Origin: Nitrospirae bacterium GWF2_44_13
GTDB taxonomy: Bacteria > Nitrospirota > Thermodesulfovibrionia > Thermodesulfovibrionales > UBA1546
DNA: 58,220 bases
Direction of reading: 5' to 3'
Assembly (NCBI GenBank): GCA_001805105.1
Contig: MHEE01000018.1
Coordinates: 1-58,220 of the forward strand
Position 1 is the first letter of the stretch. Each line of letters begins with the position of its first letter. The notes beneath the pieces were generated by a model. That model was not told the DNA's origin, searched no databases, and saw nothing but the letters and a program-made list of their open reading frames with translations. This document shows, one piece after another, positions 43,353 through 55,223 of this stretch. The position numbers were made by a program, and so were the translations under genes.

Positions 43353-44366
43353 ATGCTTGACACAGACTCTTTCAAAAAAGCGTTTCTCATTGAATTAGAT
43401 AAGGCTGCGTCTATAGCTGAGCTTCAGCGGGTGCGGATTAAATACCTCGGGAAAAAGGGACTGCTGACAGCTCTGCTTAAAAACCTTTCTACGATACCCA
43501 CTGAAGAAAAACGGCCTTTTGGAAAAGCGGTAAATGAGCTTAAGGGATTCGTTGAAAATGATATTGCCTCAAAAGAATCTGATGTGGGTAATGCAGACCT
43601 TAAGAAAAGACTCTCATCAGAGACTATAGATGTAACGCTTCCTGGCAAATACACGCCTGTAGGCAGGGAACATCCGATAAATAAAGTCCTGAAGGAAATT
43701 GAAGATATTTTTGTTTCAATGGGTTTCGGCATTGAAGAAGGGCCGCAGGTTGAGCTTGATTATTATAATTTTGAAGCATTGAATGTACCGAAAGACCACC
43801 CCGCGCGGGACATGCAGGATACATTTTATATCACGGATGATGTGCTGCTTAGGACCCACACCTCTCCCGTTCAGATAAGGACGATGGAAAAAAAGAAACC
43901 ACCCCTGAGATTCATTGCTCCGGGCAAGGTTTACAGGTGCGATGCTGATATTTCCCATACACCCATGTTTCATCAGGTTGAAGGCCTGATGGTTGATACA
44001 GATGTTTCATTCAGCGACCTCAAGGGCGTGCTTGAGACATTCATCCACAGGATGTTCAGCCCTGAGACTCCAGTTCGGTTCAGGCCCAGCTTTTTCCCGT
44101 TCACAGAGCCCTCGGCAGAAGTGGACATAGGCTGCATATTCTGCAAAGGCAGTGGCTGTCAGGTCTGCAAGAAAACGGGGTGGCTTGAGATACTCGGAGC
44201 CGGCATGGTTAACCCGCGAGTATTTGAAATGGTAGGATATAATCCTGAAATCTATACCGGCTTTGCATTTGGCATGGGCGTTGAAAGGATAACCATGCTC
44301 AAATACGGGATTGACGACATCAGGCTCTTCTTTGAAAATGACCTGCGGTTTTTAAGGCAGTTTTAG
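43353..44366 (+). CDS. pheS: Phenylalanyl-tRNA synthetase alpha subunit, pheT not adjacent
   Basis: PheS is the catalytic subunit of alpha2beta2 PheRS. At 337 residues it is full-length: an N-terminal coiled-coil tRNA-binding region (about 1-85) and the class II core with [51 protein letters not shown] and [17 protein letters not shown]. pheT normally follows directly, but here the next gene is rsgA on the other strand, so the beta subunit must be encoded elsewhere. Confidence 0.96.
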   Translation: MLDTDSFKKAFLIELDKAASIAELQRVRIKYLGKKGLLTALLKNLSTIPTEEKRPFGKAVNELKGFVENDIASKESDVGNADLKKRLSSETIDVTLPGKYTPVGREHPINKVLKEIEDIFVSMGFGIEEGPQVELDYYNFEALNVPKDHPARDMQDTFYITDDVLLRTHTSPVQIRTMEKKKPPLRFIAPGKVYRCDADISHTPMFHQVEGLMVDTDVSFSDLKGVLETFIHRMFSPETPVRFRPSFFPFTEPSAEVDIGCIFCKGSGCQVCKKTGWLEILGAGMVNPRVFEMVGYNPEIYTGFAFGMGVERITMLKYGIDDIRLFFENDLRFLRQF

Positions 44367-44473
44367 AGACTCATTTCCGCAATCCTCATTCTTCCGAATT
44401 GCCGCTAAATACTCACAGTAACAAGCATTTCTAAGAAGACGACATGTCTGAATGTTTCAATTGGGAACGAGAT

Positions 44474-44561
44474 GCATCAGCCGACGCGCCACAAAGACAA
44501 AATGAAAATAGCACCACGCTTACACACGGTCGGCTGGATGCCGGTGTTCGGTGTCCGTTAG
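44474..44561. repeat. Imperfect inverted repeat directly after the rsgA stop
   Basis: GCATCAGCCGAC (44474-44485) faces GTCGGCTGGATGC (44529-44541); one arm has one extra base. GTTAG (44557-44561) abuts the rsgA stop codon. Single-base asymmetry in facing arms next to a gene end resembles an integron attC site, but the outer R-boxes do not fit the consensus, so this is only a resemblance. Confidence 0.4.
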
Positions 44562-45623
44562 TCATCTTTTCATATTCTTTTTTGCTGTCTTAATGAAGCG
44601 TCCAAATGCCCTGTCCTTTCTACGTTTATCCACATACGACATTTCGTGGTACTCAGATTCCTTCTTAAGCTTCATATAGATAGAATAACGCTCTTGACTC
44701 AACTCACCGTTTGTAATTGCAGTAAGAACTGCGCAGCCTGATTCCTGAGTATGGCTGCAATCAGCATAGCGACACGCCATGGAAAGCTCAATCATATCTT
44801 CAAACCCTTTGTTTACACCGTCACTGGCACCCAGAAGGCCTAGTTCTCTCATTCCAGGTGTATCAATGAACATCATTCCTTTGTCAAGAACAATGAGTTG
44901 CCTACGCGCTGTTGTGTGTGTGCCTTCTCCTGTTCCACTGACAGCTTTAGTATCAAGAGCATCCCGTCCAATCAGGTGGTTGATCAGTGTAGTTTTGCCG
45001 ACTCCAGATGATCCAAGCAGACAATATGTGCGCCCCGACATTAATACCTGCTGGAATTCATCAAATCCGGAGCCAGTTATGTTGCTAAGTGCAATAACTC
45101 TGGTCGTGATGCCAGCATGTCTAATAGCCGCAAGCTTCTGTTGCAGCTCATCGTGGGAGATCAAGTCCGTCTTGGCAAGAATGACAATCGGCTCAACATG
45201 ACCGTCAGCTGCCATTACTAAATAGCGAGTCATTCTATGTAGATTAAAGTCAAAGTGACATGACTGAACAATGAAAGCAATGTCGATGTTAGCTGCAATC
45301 ATCTGATAGTCTACTTCTACGCCGGCACATTTTCGGCGTAAAAACGTTTTTCGTGGAAAGACCCCACGGATGATTGCCGAAGTGTCATCATTGTGATACT
45401 GCACGGTGACCCAATCGCCGACACACGGCAGCTCAAACGATGACTCAACATGGAAATAGAACTTTCCTGCAAGTTCAGCAGGAATCTCTCTAAGTTCATT
45501 TCTGATAATGTAGGAATTGCGGTCAACTGCTGACACGCGAGCAATGCCTTGATCTTCGTGGCGTATATCATCTAAATGTGCTTCAAACCAAGGATCAAAA
45601 CCCAGGTCAATCAATTTCATCAT
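44562..45623 (-). CDS. rsgA: Ribosome small-subunit-dependent GTPase A
   Basis: RsgA is a circularly permuted GTPase that acts in late 30S subunit maturation. The 353-residue protein has an N-terminal OB-fold (about 40-110). The permuted G motifs come in order AKTD (G4), GSSGVGKTTLINHL (G1) and DTPGMREL (G3), and a zinc-binding C-terminal region follows with CRYADCSHTQESGC. It belongs to the longer RsgA variety with a 40-residue N-terminal extension. The gene is isolated between 195- and 290-bp spacers, and its codon choice looks more mixed than that of its neighbours. Horizontal acquisition is possible. Confidence 0.93.
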   Translation of the reverse strand: MMKLIDLGFDPWFEAHLDDIRHEDQGIARVSAVDRNSYIIRNELREIPAELAGKFYFHVESSFELPCVGDWVTVQYHNDDTSAIIRGVFPRKTFLRRKCAGVEVDYQMIAANIDIAFIVQSCHFDFNLHRMTRYLVMAADGHVEPIVILAKTDLISHDELQQKLAAIRHAGITTRVIALSNITGSGFDEFQQVLMSGRTYCLLGSSGVGKTTLINHLIGRDALDTKAVSGTGEGTHTTARRQLIVLDKGMMFIDTPGMRELGLLGASDGVNKGFEDMIELSMACRYADCSHTQESGCAVLTAITNGELSQERYSIYMKLKKESEYHEMSYVDKRRKDRAFGRFIKTAKKNMKR

Positions 45624-45911
45624 ATCTTATCACCGAACAATTGCTATGCGAACTGTCGTATTTTCCCCTAAATGTCTAAACTGTAGCATATCCGGAGGAT
45701 TTTTCAAATGAAAAAATCACGTAAAATCAATTGCATGGTATTTCCACTATTTCGTATTTTGCGGTAATATGGACTAAAAGAGAAAGGTCGTAAAATATGG
45801 GGAAATTGTCACCGCTGATTTCTTTTTGATGAAACACGCGGAATATGCCGATACATCACGGGCGCGAGTTACGTGTAGAAATCCGTATCCCGATTTTTAC
45901 AGACGCTCAAC
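45624..45911. other. Non-coding spacer between rsgA and yajQ
   Basis: Just under 300 bp, moderately AT-rich, with no ORF of coding quality, no RNA gene and no clear terminator recognised. Confidence 0.5.
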
Positions 45912-45914
45912 CTC

Positions 45915-46412
45915 TCACCTATAATTCACAAACTCCATATGTATCCCGAAATCTTTTCCTTTGAGCATTGTCATGACTAATTGCAGGTCGTCTATCTTTT
46001 TTGCGCGGACGCGCAGCTGGTCTTTCTGAATCTCTGCCTGAACCTTCATCTTTGAATCCTTAATAATCTTCGCAATCTCCTTTGCCTTTTCCTGCGCTAT
46101 TCCCTGCTGAAGCTTTATGACCTGCCGCACCGTGCTGCTTGCCGCGGGTTCAATCTTGCCGTACTCAAGGGATTTTAGGGATACGCCGCGCTTCACGAGC
46201 TTTGACTGGAGTATGTCTATGACGCTCTTTATCTTGTTCTCATCGTCTGAAATAAGAGTAAGCTCAGCATTTTCCTTGCTGAAATCTATGCTGCTCTTGC
46301 TCCCTTTGAAATCAAACCTCTGGCCAATCTCTTTTGTCGCCTGCTGAACAGAATTTGATACCTCTTGCATGTCAACCTTGCTTACTATATCAAAAGAATG
46401 TTCATCTGCCAT
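45915..46412 (-). CDS. YajQ family nucleotide-binding protein
   Basis: This 165-residue protein of the YajQ family has two RNP-like ferredoxin folds. The start at ATG 46412 follows GGAGG and gives [20 protein letters not shown]; a TTG two codons earlier is possible. [33 protein letters not shown] and the C-terminal [10 protein letters not shown] are diagnostic. Some family members bind cyclic di-GMP and others bind nucleic acid; the role here is unknown. Confidence 0.94.
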   Translation of the reverse strand: MADEHSFDIVSKVDMQEVSNSVQQATKEIGQRFDFKGSKSSIDFSKENAELTLISDDENKIKSVIDILQSKLVKRGVSLKSLEYGKIEPAASSTVRQVIKLQQGIAQEKAKEIAKIIKDSKMKVQAEIQKDQLRVRAKKIDDLQLVMTMLKGKDFGIHMEFVNYR

Positions 46413-46535
46413 CTGCAAACCTCCCCATTATTAGTTTACCGCCGGTTTTTTATTTTTAAAAGTTAATCCTGACATACGGTGAATTGTCTCTCTGAATCTT
46501 CTCATGTGAGAGCCTTCCCGATATTTGGAGTGTTT

Positions 46536-46585
46536 AGTTCTGAGTTTGGAGTTTTTATTTCATTCCTGACTCCAAACTCAGAACT
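46536..46585. repeat. 17-bp perfect inverted repeat downstream of rpoC
   Basis: AGTTCTGAGTTTGGAGT (46536-46552) and its exact reverse complement (46569-46585) flank a 16-nt loop. No T run follows on the rpoC strand, so it is not a standard intrinsic terminator, although it could protect the rpoC mRNA 3' end. Confidence 0.75.
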
Positions 46586-46601
46586 CCTGATTCATAACTC
46601 T

Positions 46602-49600
46602 TTATTCTTCCGGAGGAGCAGGTTCTGCAGATGCAAACATCTGCTGTATTTCCCTCTTCACAAATGTGTTCCGGTATTTTGCTATACCTGTACCCGCAGG
46701 AATAACTCTCCCCATTATCACATTTTCCTTCAGTCCCCTGAGTTCATCAACAGAGCCGTTTATGGCAGCCTCTGTAAGAACCCTTGTGGTTTCCTGGAAG
46801 GATGCCGCAGATACAAAACTCTCTGTTGCAAGAGACGCCTTGGTTATGCCTAAAAGCAATGGCTTGCCCTGCGCAGGCTTTTTGCCTTTTCCTTTTATCT
46901 TTGCATTTTCCGCCTGAAACGCCACCCTGTCCACCTGTTCTCCTATCAATAAGTTTGTATCTCCGGAGTCCTCAATCCTTACTTTCTTCATCATCTGCCT
47001 GACGATAACCTCAATGTGTTTATCGTTTATAGAAACGCCCTGCAGACGATAAACCTTCTGAACCTCATCAACAAGATATCTCTGAAGTTCCCTGGGTCCC
47101 AGAATATCAAGTATGCTGTGCGGATTTACCGCTCCATCCATTAACGGCTCGCCTGCCTTGACCCAGTCTCCTTCATGGACGCTGACATGTTTGCCCTTTG
47201 GTATGAGGTATTCTCTTGATTCGCTGCTTCCCTTAACTACAACAACCCTCATGCCTTTATGCGCGCCCTTGAATTCCACCATGCCGTCAATCTCCGTAAC
47301 AATGGCCTGCTCTTTGGGCCGCCTTGCCTCAAACAGTTCCGCAACCCTCGGAAGGCCGCCTGTTATATCCTTTGTCTTTGTGGTTTCACGAGGCATCTTC
47401 GCAAGGATATCGCCCGGAGCAACAATCTGGTTTCTGTCAACGAGTATATGCGCTCCTGCCGGCAGCAGATACCGCGCAAGGTTGCCTGTCGAAGGAATCT
47501 TGAGCGTTACCTTGCCATGCTCATCCTTTATTGATATCCTGGGCCTCATGTTGGTGGGATAATCAATAATAACCCTATGGGAAAGGCCTGTCATCTCATC
47601 CACTTCTTCCTTGATAGTCACGTTCTCAGCAATATCGCCAAAGGCTATTCTTCCACCTACTTCTGTCAGTATCGGAGTTGAATAAGGATCCCATTCAACC
47701 AGCCTCTGTCCGATTTCCACCTTCTGCCCGTTGCCGACAAGAAGCTTTGCTCCATAGACGATAGGGTATTTCTCTTTTTCCCTTCCCTTTGAATCTACAA
47801 CAGCAATGCTTCCGTTTCTATTCGTCACAACCAGCAAAACTTCCCTGTTTTTAACAGTGCTGATATTTACGAACTTTATAGTCCCTGAGTTCTTTGCCTC
47901 AAGCACCGTCTGCTCAACGACCTTTGAGGCTGCGCCGCCTATATGGAAAGTCCTCATTGTCAGCTGGGTGCCCGGTTCGCCTATGGACTGGGCTGCTATG
48001 ACCCCTACTGCTTCTCCGAGTTCAACATGCCCGCCCCTTGCAAGGTCTCTTCCATAACATGCCGCGCAAGCGCCAAACATAGACTGGCAGGTAAGAACAG
48101 ACCGTATCTTTGCCCTGTCTATTCCGGCGTCTATTATTTTTTGGGTCAGTTCTTCATCTATCGGACTATTTTTGCCTGCAATTTTCTCTTTTGATATCGG
48201 GTCTTTTATGTCTTCGGCAATTGTCCTTCCCAATATCCTTTCTTCCAGAGGCTGAATGATTTCGCCGCCCTCTATAAGGGAAGTAACAATTATCCCGTCA
48301 CTGGTGCCGCAATCCTCCTCCATTATAATTACATCCTGTGCAACATCAACCAGCCTCCTCGTAAGGTACCCTGAGTTAGCTGTTTTCAAAGCTGTGTCAG
48401 CAAGGCCTTTCCTTGCGCCATGCGTAGAGATGAAGTACTGCAGCGGGGTGAGGCCTTCCCTGAAGTTTGCAGTAATCGGCGTTTCAATAATCTCGCCTGA
48501 AGGCTTCGCCATAAGGCCTCTCATGCCCGCAAGCTGCCTTATCTGCGCCGTGCTTCCCCTTGCCCCTGAATCAGCCATCATAAAGATGCTGTTAAACGAC
48601 CTTCTTTCCTGCAGGTCTTCCTCTGAAAATTTCTTGCCGTCTTCTGCGCCGAGTTCCTTCATCATCTCATCAGCTATTTTCTCCGTGACATTGGCCCAGA
48701 TATCTATTACCTTATTGTACCGCTCGCCCTGCGTGATAAGACCGTCCCCGTACTGTTTCTGCACGTCAATGACTTCATGCTCGGCTTCTCTTATCATCTC
48801 TGCCTTCTTGGATGGTATATGCATATCCGCCATGCATATGGACACCCCTGATTTTGTGGCATATTCAAATCCGAGTTTCTCAATCTTATCAAGGAACACA
48901 ACCGTTGCCCTCTTGCCGGCATTCGCATAGGAGTATTCTATTATCTTTGTGAGTTCCTTCTTGGTAAGCGTCTTGTTAACAGAAGAAAACGGAATCGCCT
49001 TCGGAACTATCTCGCTGAACAGCGCCCTTCCGCATGTGCTGTCAACAAACTGGCCCTCTATCTTCACCTTTATCCTTGCATGTTCATCGAGGACTCCTGC
49101 GTCATAAGCAATTCTAACGTCCTCTGCCCCGGAAAACACCTTGCCCTCGCCTTTTGCGCCTGTCTTCTCTTTCGTCAGATAATATATTCCTAGAACCATG
49201 TCCTGCGTAGGCACAAGTATCGGTTTTCCGTTTGCAGGCGAAAGGATATTATTAACAGCCATCATCAGAACCCGCGCCTCTATCTGGGCTTCTATTGACA
49301 ATGGCACATGAACTGCCATCTGGTCACCGTCAAAATCAGCGTTGAACGCGGTACATACCAGGGGATGAAGCTTTATTGCCTTTCCTTCAACAAGTATGGG
49401 ATCAAATGCCTGGATACCAAGCCTGTGAAGGGTAGGCGCGCGGTTTAAAAGCACAGGATGTTCTCTGATAACCTCTTCCAGCGCATCCCATACTTCAGGC
49501 TGTTCTTTTTCAACAAGTTTTTTTGCAGCCTTTATTGTGGTAGCAAAACCCTTCTCCTCAAGCCTGCTGAACACAAGCGGCTTGAAGAGTTCCAGCGCCA

Positions 49601-50717
49601 TCTTCTTTGGAAGGCCGCACTGGTGAAGCCTGAGTTCAGGGCCTACTACGATAACAGACCTGCCCGAATAGTCAACGCGCTTTCCTAAAAGATTCTGGCG
49701 GAAACGTCCCTGCTTTCCTTTTATCATGTCACTCAGAGACTTCAACGGCCTCTTCGTTGCCGTCTTCAATACACGGCCTCTTCTGCCGTTATCAAACAAG
49801 GCGTCAACCGCTTCCTGAAGCATCCTTTTCTCATTCTTTATGATTACGCTTGGAGCCTTTAATTCCATCAGCCTCTTTAATCTGTTATTTCTGTTTATTA
49901 CCCTTCTGTAAAGGTCATTCAGGTCTGATGTCGCAAACCTTCCGCCTTCAAGCGGCACCAAGGGCCTGAGGTCAGGCGGCAGAACCGGTATTACATCCAT
50001 TATCATCCACTCCGGCTTGTTCCCTGAATTCTTGAAAGACTCGACAACCTTGAGCCTCTTCGTGAGTTTCTTTTTAACGCCAAGTGATACTGCATCTCGT
50101 ATCTTATTCTTCAGTTCTTTGCTTAGAACATCAAGGTCAACTCTCCTGAGAAGTTCCCTTATTGCTTCAGCGCCCATTCCTGCTTTGAAACTGGCGCCAA
50201 GCTCCGCGCTCTTTTTCTTATATTCGTCTTCTGTGAGAAGTTCTTCCGCTTTAAGTTTTGTATCCCCGCGGTCAATAACAACATAACTTTCAAAATACAG
50301 CACCTTTTCAAGGTGCCGCATTGTCATGTCAAGCAATGTGCCTATTCTGCTCGGCACGCCTTTGAGGAACCAGATATGCGCAACCGGCGTTGAAAGTTCA
50401 ATATGCCCCAGCCTGTATCTTCTGACCTTGGACTGTATTACCTCAACTCCGCACTTATCGCATACAACGCCCCTGTGTTTCATTCTCTTGTATTTTCCGC
50501 ATATGCACTCCCAGTCCTTCATCGGGCCGAAGATTTTTGCACAGAAAAGGCCGTCGCGCTCAGGCTTGAACGTACGATAGTTTATCGTCTCAGGTTTCTT
50601 AACCTCTCCGTAAGACCACTCCCTTATTTTTTCAGGCGAGGCAATTTTAACTCTCAGAGCCTCAAAGTCGGTCGGATTTTTCGGCCTTTGAAAAATAGTA
50701 TAGGTTTCCTCTGCCAA
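46602..50717 (-). CDS. rpoC: DNA-directed RNA polymerase beta-prime subunit with SI3
   Basis: This 1371-residue catalytic subunit carries the N-terminal zinc site ([20 protein letters not shown]), the Mg-binding [12 protein letters not shown] loop, the second zinc region ([15 protein letters not shown]), the trigger helix [14 protein letters not shown] and [19 protein letters not shown]. Between the last two, residues about 946-1111 (plus-strand 47385-47882) form the SI3 sandwich-barrel insertion. A homologous copy of that segment is fused to a TIR domain at 9339-10580 in this window. The start lies 1 bp after the rpoB stop. Last gene of the ribosomal protein/RNA polymerase operon. Confidence 0.98.
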   Translation of the reverse strand: MAEETYTIFQRPKNPTDFEALRVKIASPEKIREWSYGEVKKPETINYRTFKPERDGLFCAKIFGPMKDWECICGKYKRMKHRGVVCDKCGVEVIQSKVRRYRLGHIELSTPVAHIWFLKGVPSRIGTLLDMTMRHLEKVLYFESYVVIDRGDTKLKAEELLTEDEYKKKSAELGASFKAGMGAEAIRELLRRVDLDVLSKELKNKIRDAVSLGVKKKLTKRLKVVESFKNSGNKPEWMIMDVIPVLPPDLRPLVPLEGGRFATSDLNDLYRRVINRNNRLKRLMELKAPSVIIKNEKRMLQEAVDALFDNGRRGRVLKTATKRPLKSLSDMIKGKQGRFRQNLLGKRVDYSGRSVIVVGPELRLHQCGLPKKMALELFKPLVFSRLEEKGFATTIKAAKKLVEKEQPEVWDALEEVIREHPVLLNRAPTLHRLGIQAFDPILVEGKAIKLHPLVCTAFNADFDGDQMAVHVPLSIEAQIEARVLMMAVNNILSPANGKPILVPTQDMVLGIYYLTKEKTGAKGEGKVFSGAEDVRIAYDAGVLDEHARIKVKIEGQFVDSTCGRALFSEIVPKAIPFSSVNKTLTKKELTKIIEYSYANAGKRATVVFLDKIEKLGFEYATKSGVSICMADMHIPSKKAEMIREAEHEVIDVQKQYGDGLITQGERYNKVIDIWANVTEKIADEMMKELGAEDGKKFSEEDLQERRSFNSIFMMADSGARGSTAQIRQLAGMRGLMAKPSGEIIETPITANFREGLTPLQYFISTHGARKGLADTALKTANSGYLTRRLVDVAQDVIIMEEDCGTSDGIIVTSLIEGGEIIQPLEERILGRTIAEDIKDPISKEKIAGKNSPIDEELTQKIIDAGIDRAKIRSVLTCQSMFGACAACYGRDLARGGHVELGEAVGVIAAQSIGEPGTQLTMRTFHIGGAASKVVEQTVLEAKNSGTIKFVNISTVKNREVLLVVTNRNGSIAVVDSKGREKEKYPIVYGAKLLVGNGQKVEIGQRLVEWDPYSTPILTEVGGRIAFGDIAENVTIKEEVDEMTGLSHRVIIDYPTNMRPRISIKDEHGKVTLKIPSTGNLARYLLPAGAHILVDRNQIVAPGDILAKMPRETTKTKDITGGLPRVAELFEARRPKEQAIVTEIDGMVEFKGAHKGMRVVVVKGSSESREYLIPKGKHVSVHEGDWVKAGEPLMDGAVNPHSILDILGPRELQRYLVDEVQKVYRLQGVSINDKHIEVIVRQMMKKVRIEDSGDTNLLIGEQVDRVAFQAENAKIKGKGKKPAQGKPLLLGITKASLATESFVSAASFQETTRVLTEAAINGSVDELRGLKENVIMGRVIPAGTGIAKYRNTFVKREIQQMFASAEPAPPEE

Positions 50718-50718
50718 G

Positions 50719-53700
50719 CTATTCCCCCTTACCTTTTTTCTCCAGAAGCTCTACATCAAGCGCAAGGCTCTGGAGTTCTTTTATTAATACATGGAAAGAC
50801 TCAGGAACGCCCGGCTCCAGAGTCGCATCGCCCTTAACTATTGCCTCATACATACGGGTTCTGCCGGTTACATCATCACTTTTTACAGTTAGGAACTCCT
50901 GCAGTGTATAGGCTGCGCCGTATGCCTCCAGCGCCCAGACTTCCATCTCGCCCAGCCTCTGGCCTCCGAACTGCGCCTTTCCTCCGAGCGGCTGCTGTGT
51001 TACCAGTGAATAAGGCCCTATTGAGCGCGCATGCATCTTATCGTCAACAAGATGATGAAGTTTCAGCATATACATGTATCCGACAGTCACAGGCCTCATA
51101 AACGGTTCGCCTGTCCTGCCGTCACAAAGCGTTATCTGGCCTGTGCTTGGGAGTCCTGCTTTCTTCAGCATATCCTTTATATCACCCTCTTTTGCTCCTT
51201 CAAATACAGGCGTTGCAACATAAAGTCCCAGCGTCTTTGCCGCCCATCCAAGATGTGTTTCAAGTATCTGCCCCACATTCATTCTTGAAGGAACGCCCAG
51301 CGGGTTCAGGACTACATCCACAGGCGTGCCGTCAGGAAGATACGGCATATCCTCCTCGGGCAATATCATTGCCACTACACCTTTATTCCCGTGCCTTCCC
51401 GCCATCTTATCGCCAACCTGCAGCTTGCGCTTCATGGCTATGTATACTTTGACAAGCTTGTTTACTCCAGGCGGAAGCTCATCGCCTCTTTTAACTCTGT
51501 CAATGCGCTCATCATACCTTGACTCAAGGTAGCGTACATACTGGTTTGCTTCATTGTTTACAATGTCTATTTTTTCTTTCACATCAAAATCAACTATCTT
51601 TACGCCGATCAGATGCTCATTCTTTATTCTCTCTATCTGTTTTTCTGCAAGTTTTTTGCCCTTCTGGCATATAACTTCCTTTGTCTTGTAGTCTTTTACC
51701 TCATCTAAAACCTTCTGGTCCGCAAGCAGATGTCTTATCTTGCGGAATTTATCTTCCTTTACTATCCGTATTTCTTCCTCCAGGTCTCGCTGAAGCCTCA
51801 GAATGTCTTCTTCCTCTATGCTCTTTGCCCTAACGTCTTTCTCTGTGCCTTTTCTTGAAAATACCCTTGCATCTACAACCGTGCCCTCTATCCCCGGCGG
51901 CACATAAAGGCAGCTCTCCTTGACATCCTCAGCTTTTTCCCCGAATATTGCTCTTAAAAGTTTTTCCTCTGGAGTAAGCTGCGTCTCTCCTTTCGGCGTT
52001 ACCTTACCCACAAGTATATCGCCGGGCTTTACCTCAGCCCCGATTCTGATTATGCCGCTTTCATCCAGATCCTTAAGCGCTTCCTCCCCAACATTGGGAA
52101 TATCTCTAGTTATCTCCTCAGGGCCGAGCTTTGTTTCTCTCGACTCCATTTCAAACTCTTCTATATGGACTGATGTGAAAACATCTTCTTTTATAAGCCT
52201 TTTGCTTATGAGGATTGCGTCTTCAAAGTTATATCCTCCCCACGGCATGAATGCAACAAGCACGTTCTTGCCGAGGGCCAGATCACCCATGTCAGTGCAA
52301 GGCCCGTCTGCAAGAACACCGCCTTTTGCAACCGCATCGCCTACATTCACTATAGGTTTCTGGTTTATGCATGTAGCCTGATTCGACCTTTGAAATTTCA
52401 CAAGGCTGTATATATCAACTCCGCCTCCGTCTTCCTTGCTCTTCACAACAATTCTTGAGGCGTCAACACTTTCAACCACGCCTGCTCTCTTTGCCATAAC
52501 AAGCGCGCCTGAGTCCCTTGCAGCCACATATTCCATTCCTGTTCCTACAATAGGCGCATCTGAAGTAAGCAAAGGCACTGCCTGCCTCTGCATATTGGAG
52601 CCCATCAGCGCCCTGTTTGCGTCATCGTTTTCAAGGAAAGGAACCATGGCAGCCGATACGCCGACAATCTGTTTCGGTGATACGTCCATACACTGCACTT
52701 CCTTAGGCGTTACCATTCGGAAATCTCCGCCTACTCTTGCAGAGACAGTCTCGCCGACAAGATGCCCTTTTTTATCTACAGGTGAAGTCGCCTCAGCAAT
52801 AACGAACTTCTCGCCGTCAATAGCAGACAGATATTCAACCTCTTCCGTCACTCTTCCATCCGCAACTTTTCTGTATGGAACCTCTATAAACCCGAATTCA
52901 TTAACTCTTGCATATGTTGCAAGTGATGTTATCAATCCGATGTTAGGGCCTTCAGGCGTCTCAACAGGACATATCCTTCCGTAATGTGTAGGATGAACAT
53001 CCCTGACCTCAAAACCTGCACGCTCTCTGGTGAGGCCCCCGGGGCCAAGCGCTGAGAGTCTCCTTTTATGCGTAATCTCAGACAGGGGATTTGTCTGATC
53101 CATAAACTGGCTGAGCTGGCTTGTGCCGAAGAACTCCTTAACGGCAGCCATAACAGGTTTTGCATTTATCAGGTCGTGCGGCATTGCTTCATCAAGCTCT
53201 GTGAGAGATAATTTCTCTTTTGTTGTCCGCTCCATTCTGACAAGCCCTATCCTAAACTGATTCTCAAGCAGTTCTCCAACGCCTCTTATGCGCCTGTTTC
53301 CAAGGTGATCTATATCGTCAACCTCGCCCTTGCCTGTTCTTAATGAAAGCAGGTAACGCACGATCTCAACTATATCTTTATCTGTAAGGACTCTGGTCTC
53401 AAGCGGTATATCAAGGCCGAGCCTCTTATTTATTTTCAGTCTGCCGACAGGCGAAAGATCATATCTTCTTGCATCAAAAAAAAGGCCCTTGAACAGTTCC
53501 TTTGCTGCGTTGATAGTGGGCGGTTCCCCGGGCCTGAGTTTTCTGTATATCTCAACCAGCGCCTCATCCTGCACATTGACTTTATCCGTCAACAGCGTAT
53601 CCCTGAGGGAAGAAAGATAATGCACATTATCTATAAATAACAGAGCAAGAGAATCTATCCTGGCAATGAGCATCTTATTGAAAATCTCCTCTGTTATAAT

Positions 53701-54648
53701 CTCATTGCCTTCAAGCATCACTTCCCCTGTAGCAGGATCCACTATGTCCTTAAGCGTAATTCTCCCTATTATATCTTCCTTTGAAATAGGTATTTCCTTT
53801 ATATGCGAGGCTTCCATCTTCTTTACTGCGCCTTTTGTAATTTTGCTTCCCTCCTTCACAATTAACTCCTTTGTGTGAGGGGCCATTATGTTCTGGACAG
53901 CCTTTACTCCGACAAGAATATCGCTGACAACTCTCGTAAAATTATTGCCTTTTATCCTGACCGTTTCTACGGGGTAGAATGTCTTTAGAAGTTCCTCATT
54001 GCTGTAGCCAAGCGCTTTGAGCACTATAGTCGCAGGGAGCCTTTTTCTTCTATCAATTCTCACATAGAGGATGTCCTTCGTATCAAATTCAAAGTCAAGC
54101 CATGAACCTCTTGACGGTATCACACGGGCCGAATATAAGATTCTGCCGCTTGCGTGAGTCTTACCCTTGTCATGGCTGAAAAACACACCTGGAGAGCGAT
54201 GAAGCTGGCTGACTATAACACGTTCCGTGCCATTGATGATAAATGTGCCTGTTTCCGTCATCAGCGGTATCTCTCCTATATAAACCTCCTGTTCCCTTGA
54301 CTCTTTCAGCCTCTTATTTTTGCCTTCGGCCTCATAGATATTGAGCCTTACTTTTATCTTCAACGGAGCTGAATATGTAATGCCTTTCTGAAGGCATTCC
54401 CTGACATTGAACTTAGGCTCTTTCATAACATAGCCCAAGAACTCAAATGCAGCTGTTTCGTTATAGTCTGTTATGGGGAAAATACTCAAAATAGCTGCCT
54501 GAAGCCCGACATCCTGTCTCTTGTCAGGCGGGACGTCTTTCTGCAGAAACTGCTCATAAGAATTTTTCTGAATGTCTATAAGGTTTGGCACTTCCATGAA
54601 AGAAGTAACTTTCCCAAAATTCAACCTTTCTCTGAGAATTGTTGCCAT
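50719..54648 (-). CDS. rpoB: DNA-directed RNA polymerase beta subunit
   Basis: The 1309-residue beta subunit forms the other half of the active-site cleft. The rifampicin-region motifs [20 protein letters not shown] and [20 protein letters not shown] are present, as are VCPVETPEG-like ([16 protein letters not shown]), [14 protein letters not shown] and the C-terminal [20 protein letters not shown]. It starts about 160 bp after rplL, with a word-repeat spacer between. Confidence 0.98.
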   Translation of the reverse strand: MATILRERLNFGKVTSFMEVPNLIDIQKNSYEQFLQKDVPPDKRQDVGLQAAILSIFPITDYNETAAFEFLGYVMKEPKFNVRECLQKGITYSAPLKIKVRLNIYEAEGKNKRLKESREQEVYIGEIPLMTETGTFIINGTERVIVSQLHRSPGVFFSHDKGKTHASGRILYSARVIPSRGSWLDFEFDTKDILYVRIDRRKRLPATIVLKALGYSNEELLKTFYPVETVRIKGNNFTRVVSDILVGVKAVQNIMAPHTKELIVKEGSKITKGAVKKMEASHIKEIPISKEDIIGRITLKDIVDPATGEVMLEGNEIITEEIFNKMLIARIDSLALLFIDNVHYLSSLRDTLLTDKVNVQDEALVEIYRKLRPGEPPTINAAKELFKGLFFDARRYDLSPVGRLKINKRLGLDIPLETRVLTDKDIVEIVRYLLSLRTGKGEVDDIDHLGNRRIRGVGELLENQFRIGLVRMERTTKEKLSLTELDEAMPHDLINAKPVMAAVKEFFGTSQLSQFMDQTNPLSEITHKRRLSALGPGGLTRERAGFEVRDVHPTHYGRICPVETPEGPNIGLITSLATYARVNEFGFIEVPYRKVADGRVTEEVEYLSAIDGEKFVIAEATSPVDKKGHLVGETVSARVGGDFRMVTPKEVQCMDVSPKQIVGVSAAMVPFLENDDANRALMGSNMQRQAVPLLTSDAPIVGTGMEYVAARDSGALVMAKRAGVVESVDASRIVVKSKEDGGGVDIYSLVKFQRSNQATCINQKPIVNVGDAVAKGGVLADGPCTDMGDLALGKNVLVAFMPWGGYNFEDAILISKRLIKEDVFTSVHIEEFEMESRETKLGPEEITRDIPNVGEEALKDLDESGIIRIGAEVKPGDILVGKVTPKGETQLTPEEKLLRAIFGEKAEDVKESCLYVPPGIEGTVVDARVFSRKGTEKDVRAKSIEEEDILRLQRDLEEEIRIVKEDKFRKIRHLLADQKVLDEVKDYKTKEVICQKGKKLAEKQIERIKNEHLIGVKIVDFDVKEKIDIVNNEANQYVRYLESRYDERIDRVKRGDELPPGVNKLVKVYIAMKRKLQVGDKMAGRHGNKGVVAMILPEEDMPYLPDGTPVDVVLNPLGVPSRMNVGQILETHLGWAAKTLGLYVATPVFEGAKEGDIKDMLKKAGLPSTGQITLCDGRTGEPFMRPVTVGYMYMLKLHHLVDDKMHARSIGPYSLVTQQPLGGKAQFGGQRLGEMEVWALEAYGAAYTLQEFLTVKSDDVTGRTRMYEAIVKGDATLEPGVPESFHVLIKELQSLALDVELLEKKGKGE

Positions 54649-54661
54649 TTTTCTCCCTTTA

Positions 54662-54803
54662 TTTAGTGTTAAGTGTCAGTGTTCAGTGTCAGTCTCTTAC
54701 AGTTCCAGTTTTTAGTGTCTGTGTCAGTGACAAATCTTACCGACACTAAACACTGACACTGAATACTGATTAACTGACACTGCCACACTATTCACTGACA
54801 CTC
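54662..54803. repeat. CACTGACACT/AGTGTCAGTG word-repeat spacer between rplL and rpoB
   Basis: The spacer consists almost entirely of variants of AGTGTCAGTGTTCAG and the complement CACTGACACTGAA, giving extensive self-complementarity. The same words recur in the leader of the adenosine kinase gene (about 32460-32505). No ORF or standard terminator is seen. Confidence 0.65.
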
Positions 54804-54805
54804 GT

Positions 54806-55186
54806 TTATTTTATCTCTACCTTTGCTCCCTGTTCTTCAACCTTTGCCTTAATAGAGTCGGCTTCTTCCTTTGTGACTCCGGTCTTAATAGGCTTCGGAG
54901 CGCCATCAACAAGGTCTTTGGCCTCTTTGAGCCCGAGTCCTGTAATCTCACGAATAACTTTTATTACCTGGATTTTCTTATCACCCACTGAGGCAAGAAT
55001 TACATCAAAACTTGTCTTCTCTTCTGCAGCAGCAGGCGCGCCTGCTGCGCCCGGAGCGGCAGCCATTGCCATCGGGGCTGCTGCTGTTACTCCATACCTT
55101 TCCTCAAACTCCTTAACAAACTTTGACATGTCAAGCACTGTCATATTGTCAAAAAATTCAAAAACCTGCTCTTTTGTTACTGACAT
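54806..55186 (-). CDS. rplL: 50S ribosomal protein bL12 (L7/L12)
   Basis: The 126-residue stalk protein recruits translational GTPases. The N-terminal dimerisation helix pair ([20 protein letters not shown]), an Ala/Pro-rich hinge (about 35-55) and the C-terminal domain with [20 protein letters not shown] and [12 protein letters not shown] are all standard. Confidence 0.98.
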   Translation of the reverse strand: MSVTKEQVFEFFDNMTVLDMSKFVKEFEERYGVTAAAPMAMAAAPGAAGAPAAAEEKTSFDVILASVGDKKIQVIKVIREITGLGLKEAKDLVDGAPKPIKTGVTKEEADSIKAKVEEQGAKVEIK

Positions 55187-55223
55187 TATTTATCCTCCTT
55201 AATTTAACGTAACGCGTAACGTG

